A stretch of 50,427 bases of DNA from Cellulomonas sp. (GTDB taxonomy: Bacteria > Actinomycetota > Actinomycetes > Actinomycetales > Cellulomonadaceae): contig NZ_JADGMY010000030.1 of assembly GCF_015234515.1 (NCBI RefSeq), positions 1-50,427 on the forward strand. The letters are read 5' to 3'. The position numbers and the translations under genes are program-made. Shown piece by piece: positions 42,139 to 49,004 of the stretch; within the stretch, counting starts at the first letter, position 1, and the number at the start of each line of letters is the position of its first letter. Below the pieces are notes generated by a model. The model ran no database searches. It saw nothing but the letters and a program-made list of their open reading frames with translations, and was not told the origin of the DNA.

Positions 42139-43052
42139 GCAGCGGACGGAGCCAAGTCCCGCAGGGCGGCCCTCAGGGCCTCCTGCTCACCCAGAACCTG
42201 CTCGATCGCGGACTGCAGCTCACCGGTGCCCGCCACGACGTACACGCCACGACGTTCCGCCAGCGCCGCTCCCCATTGGGTCGTCTCAGCGACCGCTCTG
42301 GCGAGGATCACCGGGCGCCCGTGCTGAGTCGCGAGCCGAGCCTGGATTCGGGTCCCGCTCGTCTCCCCGGCCTCTACAACGATCGTCGCGTGGCCGTACC
42401 CGGACATCGTCGCGTTGCGCATCGGGAAGTTGTACTTGGTAGGTGGTGCGTCTGGGAGGAACTGCGAGAGCACGAGCCCACGTTCCTCGATCTCGCGCTG
42501 AAGGGCACGGTTCTCGGCCGGGTACGACTTCCGGATGCCTGTACCGATGAACGCGACGGTCCGTCCACCGGCAGCAAGGGCTGCTCGATGGGCCGCGGAG
42601 TCGATGCCGGCTGCGAGACCGGCGATGACAGTGAGGCCCTTCTCGACGAGGAGCTCTGCGGCGGCCGCCGCCATGCTCAGCCCGAGAGGCGATGCATGCC
42701 TTGAGCCGACCACCGACATGCCCCGGTCGTCAGACAAGAGGTGACCGGACGCAAACAGGAACGGTGGCGTCTCGCGGATGTCCAGCAACCGACGCGGGTA
42801 GTCGGGGTCCATGACGGTGACGAGCCGGAGACCCATGCGTTCCCACTCGACCAGATCAGCTTCCGCAGACTCGAGTGCCGCAACCACCTCGGGATCGGGC
42901 AGCAGGCTCTGCGACGTCCGCTCTTCCAGCAGGCACGTCGCGCTCCCGAGGAAGGCGACCTCCGTCGCTAACTCGGGCCACGTCGACTTCCCAGGCCGGA
43001 TCTTGAGCAACGCGAGGAGAGCGGCTCGCTCAGCGTGGACGTCGTGGGCCAT
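42135..43052 (-). CDS. DprA-like (Smf/SLOG) protein, short form, island cargo
   Basis: The 305-aa protein has the DprA Rossmann core: MSVVGSRHASPLGLSMA (residues 112-128), TVIAGLAAGIDSAAHRAAL (142-160), GGRTVAFIGTGIRKSYPAEN, LVLSQFLPDAPPTKYNFPMRN, and ATIVVEAGETSGTRIQARL. The usual FPxRNRI is FPMRNAT, and SGSLxTA is SGTRIQA. An N-terminal helical region (1-105) matches the SAM-like DprA extension. The C-terminal winged helix of housekeeping DprA (normally about 360-380 aa in total) is absent. Start ATG 43052; it is coupled to the PRTase downstream. DprA loads RecA on single-stranded DNA in transformation; paired with a PRTase on an island it more likely senses DNA or a nucleotide in a defence role (inference). 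Confidence 0.85.
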   Translation of the reverse strand: MAHDVHAERAALLALLKIRPGKSTWPELATEVAFLGSATCLLEERTSQSLLPDPEVVAALESAEADLVEWERMGLRLVTVMDPDYPRRLLDIRETPPFLFASGHLLSDDRGMSVVGSRHASPLGLSMAAAAAELLVEKGLTVIAGLAAGIDSAAHRAALAAGGRTVAFIGTGIRKSYPAENRALQREIEERGLVLSQFLPDAPPTKYNFPMRNATMSGYGHATIVVEAGETSGTRIQARLATQHGRPVILARAVAETTQWGAALAERRGVYVVAGTGELQSAIEQVLGEQEALRAALRDLAPSAA

Positions 43053-43197
43053 GCCGCCAGAGTATGCCTCCAGGCACCGACACCCCCGTCGAGGGGGCCA
43101 GGTGTTGGAGACGACATGCGCCGGTCGTCCTACCAGGCGACGAGGGACCACCCCGCCGCGCCGAAGCGGCGCGCCCGGCTACTGCTTGTTCGCCGGT

Positions 43198-43223
43198 GCA
43201 GGTACGCACACCTAACGCACACC
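43198..43223 (+). repeat. Right arm-type repeat of the island
   Basis: Matches the left arm repeat at 39373-39398 in the same orientation, 25 of 26 bases. It ends 47 nt before the right core repeat. Confidence 0.75.
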
Positions 43224-43249
43224 GGCCGCCCCAGTTGGGACGGCCGGTG
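43220..43249 (-). terminator. Island-supplied replacement terminator for tRNA-Arg
   Basis: Arms CACCGGCCG and CGGCCGGTG, extended by inner CCC/GGG pairs around AGTT, form a strong hairpin 24 nt beyond the 3' end of tRNA-Arg in its direction of transcription. The native terminator is now at the far end of the island. Confidence 0.65.
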
Positions 43250-43270
43250 AGCGTTACTGCAGGTCAAGCA

Positions 43271-43316
43271 CTGCGCGCCCGAAGGGACTCGAACCCCCAA
43301 CCTTCTGATCCGTAGT
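43271..43316. repeat. attR: right 46-bp core repeat within tRNA-Arg
   Basis: Second copy of the 46-bp core. It completes the 3' half of tRNA-Arg, so the tRNA stays intact after integration. Confidence 0.93.
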
Positions 43317-43346
43317 CAGATGCTCTATCCATTGAGCTACGGGCGC
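43274..43346 (-). tRNA. tRNA-Arg (anticodon ACG)
   Basis: The minus-strand sequence folds as a 73-nt cloverleaf: acceptor GCGCCCG with CGGGCGC, D stem GCTC with GAGC, anticodon stem TCTGA with TCAGA around the loop CTACGGA (anticodon ACG), and T arm GGGGG TTCGAGT CCCTT with one weak pair. The discriminator base is G and no CCA is encoded. The 3' 43 bases belong to the island's core repeat, the usual integration point for tyrosine recombinases. Confidence 0.95.
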
Positions 43347-43715
43347 ACGGCCCTCGCGGGCCGACCAGAACGATACAGGCACGAGGGCCGGACCCAAAAC
43401 GCGAATGGTGCGTCGTCGGCCACATCCGGGCTCCGCCGGGCCCGCCACGCTTCCGCTACCGGACGGTAAGGGGCCGTTCGGGCCGCGTTTCACCCGCGCA
43501 CGCTCGGCCGACCGGGTGGCTCGTCACGGTCGCGGGGCGCGGGAGTGCACATGTGTGTCACCGTGACGGCTCGCCGCGGGTCCGACGACGTCCCCGCACG
43601 TCACGAGCATGCAGGAGGGCACGGTGGTCGGTCGCCATGACCGCAGCGGGGTACGGGAGGCGCGCGCAGAACCGCTCACGAGGGCCTGGGCTGTGACTGG
43701 CGTCGAGGCCGGGCC
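43347..43715. other. Intergenic region between tRNA-Arg and the SMI1-like gene
   Basis: Apart from the tRNA promoter at its left end, I see no gene in this 369-bp stretch; short frames here do not show third-position G/C coding bias. No repeat or clear operator was found. Confidence 0.4.
43370..43397 (-). promoter_or_regulatory. Promoter of tRNA-Arg
   Basis: Read on the minus strand, TTGGGT (43397-43392), 16 nt, TATCGT (43375-43370) resemble -35 and -10 boxes, placed about 24 nt before the tRNA 5' end. Confidence 0.5.
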
Positions 43716-44306
43716 GTGAGCGCACGGGAGGTGCACGACGCCCTGCACGGCTGGGCGGCCCGGCTGGTCTCGCTCGGCGCGATCGTCGTCACACGCCTGC
43801 GCCCCGGCCTCACGTGGGTCGAGGCCCAGGACCTGGCGCACGAGCACGGCTACGACCTCACGGAGGAGGTCGCGGCGCTGTGGACGTGGCGCGACGGCGT
43901 GGGAGCGCGCCCAGGGCGTCCTGCCGCCCACCTCGCGCCCGGGCAGGACTTCGCGTCGCTGGACGAGAGCCTGCGTCACTCCGGCGACTACCTGCGCGCC
44001 TCACAGGCCGAGGAGCGCGCCGGGACCGCGGTCGGGACACCGTGGCAGCCGCACTGGGTCGTCGCCGTGCACGGCCACGCGATGCCGCTCGTCCTCGACG
44101 GGTCACGTCCTGGCCCGGACACCTTCCGCCACGACCCTGCGGCCGACCCGCTCGTCGTCGCCCACTCCACGCTCCCCCAGCGCATCGCCCGGTGGCACGA
44201 CATGCTCGACACCGGCACGTGGCGCATCGCCCGCGACGGCACGTGGGACGTCGACCTGTCCCACCTGACCGAGTCGCCGCACACACCCCGGACCGACGTC
44301 ACGTAG
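43716..44306 (+). CDS. SMI1/KNR4 (SUKH)-like protein
   Basis: The 196-aa protein shows the SUKH superfamily pattern: PGLTWVEAQDLAHEHGYDLTEEVAALWTWRDG (here described by position, residues about 30-62), FASLDESLRHSGDYL, and a PHWVVAVHGHAMPLVLDG strand pair, ending in a helical IARWHDML. SUKH proteins are widespread as toxin immunity proteins and also as cell-wall synthesis regulators in fungi. No toxin is adjacent, so the role is unknown. The GTG start at 43716 begins at the family's N-terminal helix. It lies close to the island's right end on chromosomal DNA. A shortened relative is encoded at 32-295. Confidence 0.72.
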   Translation: MSAREVHDALHGWAARLVSLGAIVVTRLRPGLTWVEAQDLAHEHGYDLTEEVAALWTWRDGVGARPGRPAAHLAPGQDFASLDESLRHSGDYLRASQAEERAGTAVGTPWQPHWVVAVHGHAMPLVLDGSRPGPDTFRHDPAADPLVVAHSTLPQRIARWHDMLDTGTWRIARDGTWDVDLSHLTESPHTPRTDVT

Positions 44307-44327
44307 GGGTGTCAGCCGCCCGGGCCG

Positions 44328-46859
44328 TCAACTGCTGGGGCGCAGCTGCGACGCGGGGACGATCTCCTGCACCTGTGAGCTGCTCGACCAGCGCAGCTGG
44401 ATCGTGGCGTTGCGCAGACCGTCGAAGTACTCGAGCCGGATCGGCACGGCCTGACCGGCCTGCAGCGCGATCCTCCCGGTGTCCACCCGTTCGGCGTGGT
44501 TGCTCCACTGGTTGATGACGAGCGTCCCGTCGACCCAGAGGCGGACGCCGTCGTCGCTCGTCGTGGAGAACGTGTACGTCTGCGAGTAGCGCGGCACGAT
44601 CGACCCCGTCCACCGCACGGAGAACGTGTCGGCCCCGATGCCGGCGATCGGGGCCGCGGTCCCCCACGTGAAGGCGATGGTCGGGTCGACGCGCGTGACG
44701 CTGGTCCCCGTCAGGTCGGAGTTGTCGAAGTACGTGCCGCTCAGCCCGCCCCCCTGGGACGGCGACAGCGACGCCGTGAGGGTCGTCGCGCTGGTGGGGG
44801 TGGTCCACGTGCGGGTCGCGGCCGTCGAGCCGTCGGACCACCGGTCGAACACGTAGGGGACGCCCTGCGCGTCGCTCTGCGCCGGCACCCCGAGCTGCAG
44901 GTCGAAGCCCGCCCACGAGGTCACGGTCGTCGGTCCGGTGACGGTCTGGCCGTTGACCGTGAGGGTGCGGCCGGCGGGCGACGTGCCGAGCGTGACGGCG
45001 ACCTTGCGCGGCTGGAGGTCGCGCGTGACGGTCGTCGAGACGCCCTGCGAGTCGGTCGCGGTCAGGCTGACCCGCAGGTAGCTGTTGGCCGCCGCGGCGA
45101 GGTCCTCCGGGCCGGGCGCGGTGAACGTCGTGCCCGTGCCGGTGACCGGGCCGAGGAACGGGTGCGTGTGGGCGTCGTGGACGCGGATGACGGTCCAGCT
45201 CAGGCGCGTGCCGGGCAGGGTGCCGTCCTGCGCGTCCGTCGCGGAGCCCGACAGCTGGATCGTCTGGCCGACGCTGAACGTCGCCCCCGCGGCCGGTGAC
45301 GTGATGGTCGCCACGGGCGCGGTGTTGCCCGAGCTGATGCGCACCGTCACCGGTGAGGACGTCGCGCCCGCGGCGTCGCGGACCCGCAGCGTCGCCGTCC
45401 ACGACCCGGCCGCGTACGTGTGGCGGACCGTGGGGGTCGTCGTCGTCGCGTCTGCCGTGCCGTCGCCGAAGCTCCACAGGTACGTCAGCGCGCCGCCGTC
45501 GGGGTCGCTGCTGCCCGAGCCGTCGAGCGTGGTGGTGAGCGGCGCGGCCCCGGTCGCCGGGCTCGCGGTGACCGCGGCCGTCGGCGGGCGGTTGGCGGTG
45601 CCCGTGTACGCGATCCGCCGGATCTCGCCGCCGTTCGCGTACGTCGTGTAGTAGAGCGCCTGGCTCCCGGCGTACGGACCGAACTCCAGGTGCACGGCGC
45701 CGCCCAGACCCGAGGCCAGGTCGGTGCGCGTGCCGCCGGACAGCATCATGATCCGGCCGCACACGTAGTCGGCGAAGAGGTACCCGTTCTCGTACGCGGC
45801 GGGCCACACGCCGTTCGGCACGAACGCCCCGCCGGTGATCGAGCCGCAGCCGGTGGACCGGGTGTAGTCGTGGATCGGGTCGGTCATCCCCGCCGGCAGC
45901 GAGGCCCCGCAGTTCGTCGCGGACCCCGTCTGGGCGCAGTGCCCCTCCCGCACGGGCCAGCCGTAGTCCGCGCCCGCGGTCCCGAGGTCGATCTCCTCCC
46001 ACGCGTTCTGCCCCACGTCGTTCACGTGGAACACGGTGCCCGCGGCGTCGGGGTCGAACGCGAACCGGAACGGGTTGCGCAGTCCCCACGCGTAGGTCTC
46101 GCGGCAGATCGTCCCGGCGGCCACCGGGGCCAGCCGGCAGCTCGCGGTCCCGGCACCCAGGAACGGGTTGTTAGGAGCCGGGGCGCCCGTCGTCCGCTCG
46201 ACGCGCAGCACCTTGCCGTTGAGCGTGTGGCGGTCCCGCGACGCGTCGTTGTTGCCGGCGCAGCCGCTGTCGCCCGCGTAGTCGCAGCCGCTGTCGCCCG
46301 TGGTGACGTACAGGTAGCCGTCCTTGCCGACGTGCAGGTCACCGGCGTTGTGGTTGCCTGCCGAGGAGTAGATGCCGTCCAGCAGGATGGTCTCGCTCGC
46401 CGGGTCCACCGTGTTGTCGTCGCGCAGCACGAAGCGCGAGACCCGGTTGGTCGGTGCACCCGCCGGGTTGGCGCCCTGGCTCGTCGGGCACGACGAGCTC
46501 GTGCCGCGCGCCGTGTAGAACAGGTAGATCGCACGCGTCGCCGGGTCCGGGTCGACAGCGACACCGAGCAGGCCGCGCTCCGAGTTGGTGCACAGGCGCC
46601 CGGCGAGGTCGAGCGCCGGGGTCGAGAGCAGCGAGCCCGCCGCGGTGCGTACCCGGAGGCGTCCGGCCTGCTGCGCCACGAGCATCCGCCCGTCCGCGGT
46701 GAACGCGATCGCCGTCGGGTTGTCGACGTCCGCGACCAGCGCGTCCGTGAATCCCGTGGGAACCGTGGCGGCGGACGCCGGCGGCGACACCACCGCCGTC
46801 ACGCCCGCTGCGAGCAGCGCGGCCACCAGCACCTGCACGACCCGACCCCTGCTGCGCAT
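44328..46859 (-). CDS. Secreted PQQ/glucose-sorbosone dehydrogenase-like protein with PKD and PA14 domains
   Basis: The 843-aa exported protein has a Sec signal peptide (cleavage near ASAA, residue 31), then a six-bladed GSDH-type propeller (about 33-400): NPTAIAFTADGRMLVAQQAG, SERGLLGVAVDPD, NHNAGDLHVGKDGYLYVTTGD, YAWGLRNPFRFAFDPD, WEEIDLGTAGADYGWPVREG. A PKD domain (about 410-490, YLWSFGDG, VRHTYAAGSW), an Ig-like segment and a C-terminal PA14 domain (about 705-843: TYFDNSDLTGTSVTRVDPTI, FSTTSDDGVRLWVDGTLVIN) follow. GSDH enzymes oxidise sugars with PQQ; PA14 and PKD domains bind carbohydrate, fitting a polysaccharide-active oxidase. Start ATG 46859 follows GGGGGTCG. No PQQ biosynthesis genes are in the window. 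Confidence 0.9.
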   Translation of the reverse strand: MRSRGRVVQVLVAALLAAGVTAVVSPPASAATVPTGFTDALVADVDNPTAIAFTADGRMLVAQQAGRLRVRTAAGSLLSTPALDLAGRLCTNSERGLLGVAVDPDPATRAIYLFYTARGTSSSCPTSQGANPAGAPTNRVSRFVLRDDNTVDPASETILLDGIYSSAGNHNAGDLHVGKDGYLYVTTGDSGCDYAGDSGCAGNNDASRDRHTLNGKVLRVERTTGAPAPNNPFLGAGTASCRLAPVAAGTICRETYAWGLRNPFRFAFDPDAAGTVFHVNDVGQNAWEEIDLGTAGADYGWPVREGHCAQTGSATNCGASLPAGMTDPIHDYTRSTGCGSITGGAFVPNGVWPAAYENGYLFADYVCGRIMMLSGGTRTDLASGLGGAVHLEFGPYAGSQALYYTTYANGGEIRRIAYTGTANRPPTAAVTASPATGAAPLTTTLDGSGSSDPDGGALTYLWSFGDGTADATTTTPTVRHTYAAGSWTATLRVRDAAGATSSPVTVRISSGNTAPVATITSPAAGATFSVGQTIQLSGSATDAQDGTLPGTRLSWTVIRVHDAHTHPFLGPVTGTGTTFTAPGPEDLAAAANSYLRVSLTATDSQGVSTTVTRDLQPRKVAVTLGTSPAGRTLTVNGQTVTGPTTVTSWAGFDLQLGVPAQSDAQGVPYVFDRWSDGSTAATRTWTTPTSATTLTASLSPSQGGGLSGTYFDNSDLTGTSVTRVDPTIAFTWGTAAPIAGIGADTFSVRWTGSIVPRYSQTYTFSTTSDDGVRLWVDGTLVINQWSNHAERVDTGRIALQAGQAVPIRLEYFDGLRNATIQLRWSSSSQVQEIVPASQLRPSS

Positions 46860-46978
46860 CGCGACCCCCGTCTTCGTCGACGCTCCTCGTGCGACGAGCA
46901 TGCATGCGCGCGGGTCGGGACGCAACGGGGCAATTCGGATGACGCCGACGATCCCCGCGCCCCCGCAGGTGGGCGCTC

Positions 46979-47398
46979 ATGGGCGACCCTGGGGCCGTGG
47001 ACACCCCCGACCTGCGCGTCCGCTTCGACGTGGACGACGCCGCCCTGACCCGACTGCACGCCCGCGCCTTCGGCAGCGCGGTGCCGACGGACGCGACGCC
47101 GTGGTCGGCACGCCTTGAGCGGTACGGCGTGAGCTGGGTGGGGGCGTTCGTCGACGACCGGCTCGTGGGGTTCGTCCACGCCTGCTGGGACGGCGGTGCG
47201 CACGCGTTCCTGCTGGACGCCGTGGTCGAGCCGGCGCACCAGGGGCAGGGCACCGGGCGCCGGCTCGTCGAACGGCTCGTCGTCGAGGTGCGCGCCGCGG
47301 GCTGCGCGTGGCTGCACGTCGACTTCGAGCCGCACCTCGAGGGGTTCTACCGGACGTGCGGGTTCGGTCCGACGGCTGCGGGCCTCCTGCGGCTGTGA
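46979..47398 (+). CDS. GNAT family N-acetyltransferase
   Basis: The 139-aa protein has the GNAT core: LVGFVHACWDGG (beta4), AFLLDAVVEPAHQGQGTGRRLVERLVVEV containing the acetyl-CoA-binding Q-x-x-G-x-G/A motif (QGQGTG), and GFYRTCGFGPTAAGLLRL at the C terminus. Substrate unknown. ATG 46979 or GTG 46997 could be the start; the ATG is given. It ends 13 nt before the tRNA-Ser terminator, which therefore may terminate it as well. Confidence 0.88.
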   Translation: MGDPGAVDTPDLRVRFDVDDAALTRLHARAFGSAVPTDATPWSARLERYGVSWVGAFVDDRLVGFVHACWDGGAHAFLLDAVVEPAHQGQGTGRRLVERLVVEVRAAGCAWLHVDFEPHLEGFYRTCGFGPTAAGLLRL

Positions 47399-47411
47399 CC
47401 GTGGGACGACG

Positions 47412-47439
47412 AAGGCCCGGTCCCAGAGGACCGGGCCTT
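47412..47439 (-). terminator. Terminator of tRNA-Ser, possibly shared
   Basis: A perfect 12-bp stem, AAGGCCCGGTCC and GGACCGGGCCTT, with a 4-nt loop lies 8 nt beyond the tRNA-Ser 3' end. It also stands just after the convergent acetyltransferase gene. Confidence 0.8.
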
Positions 47440-47446
47440 CGCGATG

Positions 47447-47536
47447 CGGAGACGGTGGGATTTGAACCCACGGAAGGGTTGACCCCTTCACGGCCTTAGC
47501 AGGGCCGCGCACTAGACCTGGCTATGCGACGTCTCC
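47447..47536 (-). tRNA. tRNA-Ser (anticodon GCT)
   Basis: A 90-nt class II tRNA: acceptor GGAGACG with CGTCTCC, D arm, anticodon stem CGGCC with GGCCG around CTGCTAA (anticodon GCT), a long variable arm (GAAGGGG ... CCCTTC) and T arm GTGGG TTCAAAT CCCAC. Discriminator G; no encoded CCA. Confidence 0.95.
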
Positions 47537-47610
47537 AGGACGTGGGCCAATGTACCGGCCGGGGGTCGCGGGACCAAAGCGTGAGGTGGGACGACGCGCG
47601 GCCCGCGAGC

Positions 47611-48879
47611 TCAGTGCTCGAAGCCCCACTCGCGGTCGGTGCACATCCGGGCCACGGCGAGCCCCACGGCGAGCGCCGTGACGACGAGCGCGGCCGACAC
47701 CCCGTACGTCAGGGCCTCGCTCACCTCGCCGTTGCTCAGGTAGTACACGGCCCGGTACGCGGGCACGCCCGGGACCATGATCGTGACCGCCGGGACGTAC
47801 ACGGTGATGCGCGGGATGTTCAGGCGCGGCGCGATCCACGCGGCGAGCAGCCCCACGAGGAACGCGGCGACCGCGGCCGCGGCCTGCGGCGGCCAGTCGA
47901 ACTGGGCGACGGCCTCGATGCGCAGGACGTTGGGCAGGGTCGCGACACCTGCGGCGACGAACGCCATGCGCCACGGGCTGTTGAACATCAGAGCGAAGCC
48001 CAGGACGCCGACGAACGACGCGAGCAGCCGCAGCAGCGTCATCGACGCGGGGTCGAGGGCCAGCGCGAGCGGCGGGTCGGGGCTCAGGCCGACGACGATC
48101 GACACCGCCCAGACGGCGAAGGCCGCCGACACGAAGATCATGAGCGCCCAGGTCAGGCGCGCGACCCCCGCCGAGAAGTCGAGCTTGGCGAGGTCGAGCG
48201 CACCCGTCGCCAGCGGGAACCCCGGGACGAGGAACAGGGCCGCGGCCACGTACCCGGCCTCGTGGACCCCGCCGGTGAGGCCGAGCAGGTGCAGCGCCTG
48301 CACGAACCCCAGGTACGACAGGCTCGCGAGGGTCGCCGCGAGCATCGTGACGCCGAACTGGTTGAAGCCGCGGTGCAGCATGACCCGCCGCAGCGCCTGG
48401 CCCAGCCCGGCACCGACGAACGCACCGAGGACCTCGATCACGCCGCCGTTGTTGAGGAAGGCGAACGCCGCGCACGCGACCGCCGCCCACAGCGCGTTGA
48501 GCGCGACGGGGTACAGCGGCGGCTTGGCGGTGATCCGGTCGATCTCGGTGGTGAGCTCGTCGACCGTGACGGGCGCACGGGCCTCGACGCGCTGCGCGAG
48601 CAGCTCGAGCTCGGCCAGCCGGTCGGTGTTGACGCCGACGGCGCGGACCTCGGTCACCTCGGTGCGGAACGAGCGGCCACGGTGCGACGTCGTCGTGATC
48701 TCCGTGAGCGTGACGTGCGCCTGGTGCCGGTCGATGCCCAGTGCCGCCGCGACGCGCGCCATCGACGCCTTCACGCGGTACGACCCGGTCCCCGACGCGA
48801 GGCTGAGCCGCCCCACGCGCAGCACCGCCCCCGAGCGGCGGATCAGCTCGAGCTCGTCGTCGTCAGGTTCGGTCGGCAC
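47611..48879 (-). CDS. ThrE/DUF1212 family threonine/serine exporter
   Basis: The 422-aa membrane protein has a cytoplasmic N-terminal domain (about 1-120), with RRSGAVLRVGRLSLASGTGSYRVK and ITTTSHRGRSFRTEVTEV, then about ten hydrophobic segments in the order of the ThrE family: first group RVMLHRGFNQFGVTMLAA, HEAGYVAAALFLVPGFPLATGALDLAK, then the second domain WRMAFVAAGVATLPNVLR and VYVPAVTIMVPGVPAYRAVYYL. Corynebacterial ThrE exports threonine and serine. Length is shorter than ThrE of Corynebacterium but normal for the family. GTG 48879 is the only reasonable start; CATGAT lies 6 nt upstream as a possible leaderless -10 box. Confidence 0.9.
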   Translation of the reverse strand: MPTEPDDDELELIRRSGAVLRVGRLSLASGTGSYRVKASMARVAAALGIDRHQAHVTLTEITTTSHRGRSFRTEVTEVRAVGVNTDRLAELELLAQRVEARAPVTVDELTTEIDRITAKPPLYPVALNALWAAVACAAFAFLNNGGVIEVLGAFVGAGLGQALRRVMLHRGFNQFGVTMLAATLASLSYLGFVQALHLLGLTGGVHEAGYVAAALFLVPGFPLATGALDLAKLDFSAGVARLTWALMIFVSAAFAVWAVSIVVGLSPDPPLALALDPASMTLLRLLASFVGVLGFALMFNSPWRMAFVAAGVATLPNVLRIEAVAQFDWPPQAAAAVAAFLVGLLAAWIAPRLNIPRITVYVPAVTIMVPGVPAYRAVYYLSNGEVSEALTYGVSAALVVTALAVGLAVARMCTDREWGFEH

Positions 48880-49004
48880 GAGGCCATCATGACCGGACGC
48901 GTCGGTCGGCTGCGGGACGTCCGCCCCAGGGAGGTGCCGGGACGAGGGGGTTCGTGGCGACGGTCACACGCCCGCCGGCGGGCCACCCGCAGCGGGTGAG
49001 GCGG

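Larger units (their letters stand above)
39215..43316. mobile_element. Integrated island in tRNA-Arg(ACG), about 4.06 kb
   Basis: The element is bounded by a perfect 46-bp direct repeat, 39215-39260 and 43271-43316, the right copy forming the 3' part of intact tRNA-Arg. One repeat plus the interior makes 4056 bp. The interior holds arm-type repeats near both ends, three small minus-strand genes, a broken tyrosine recombinase, and a two-gene cassette (DprA-like plus ComF-like phosphoribosyltransferase). Codon choice inside is less GC-extreme than in flanking genes. No replication, packaging or transfer gene is present, so it is a minimal integrative island or a phage-satellite-like remnant. 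Confidence 0.9.

Noticed and set aside
43524..43979. 151-aa minus-strand frame near tRNA-Arg
   Set aside because: It overlaps the SMI1-like gene, lacks coding bias in its unique part and has no start signal.
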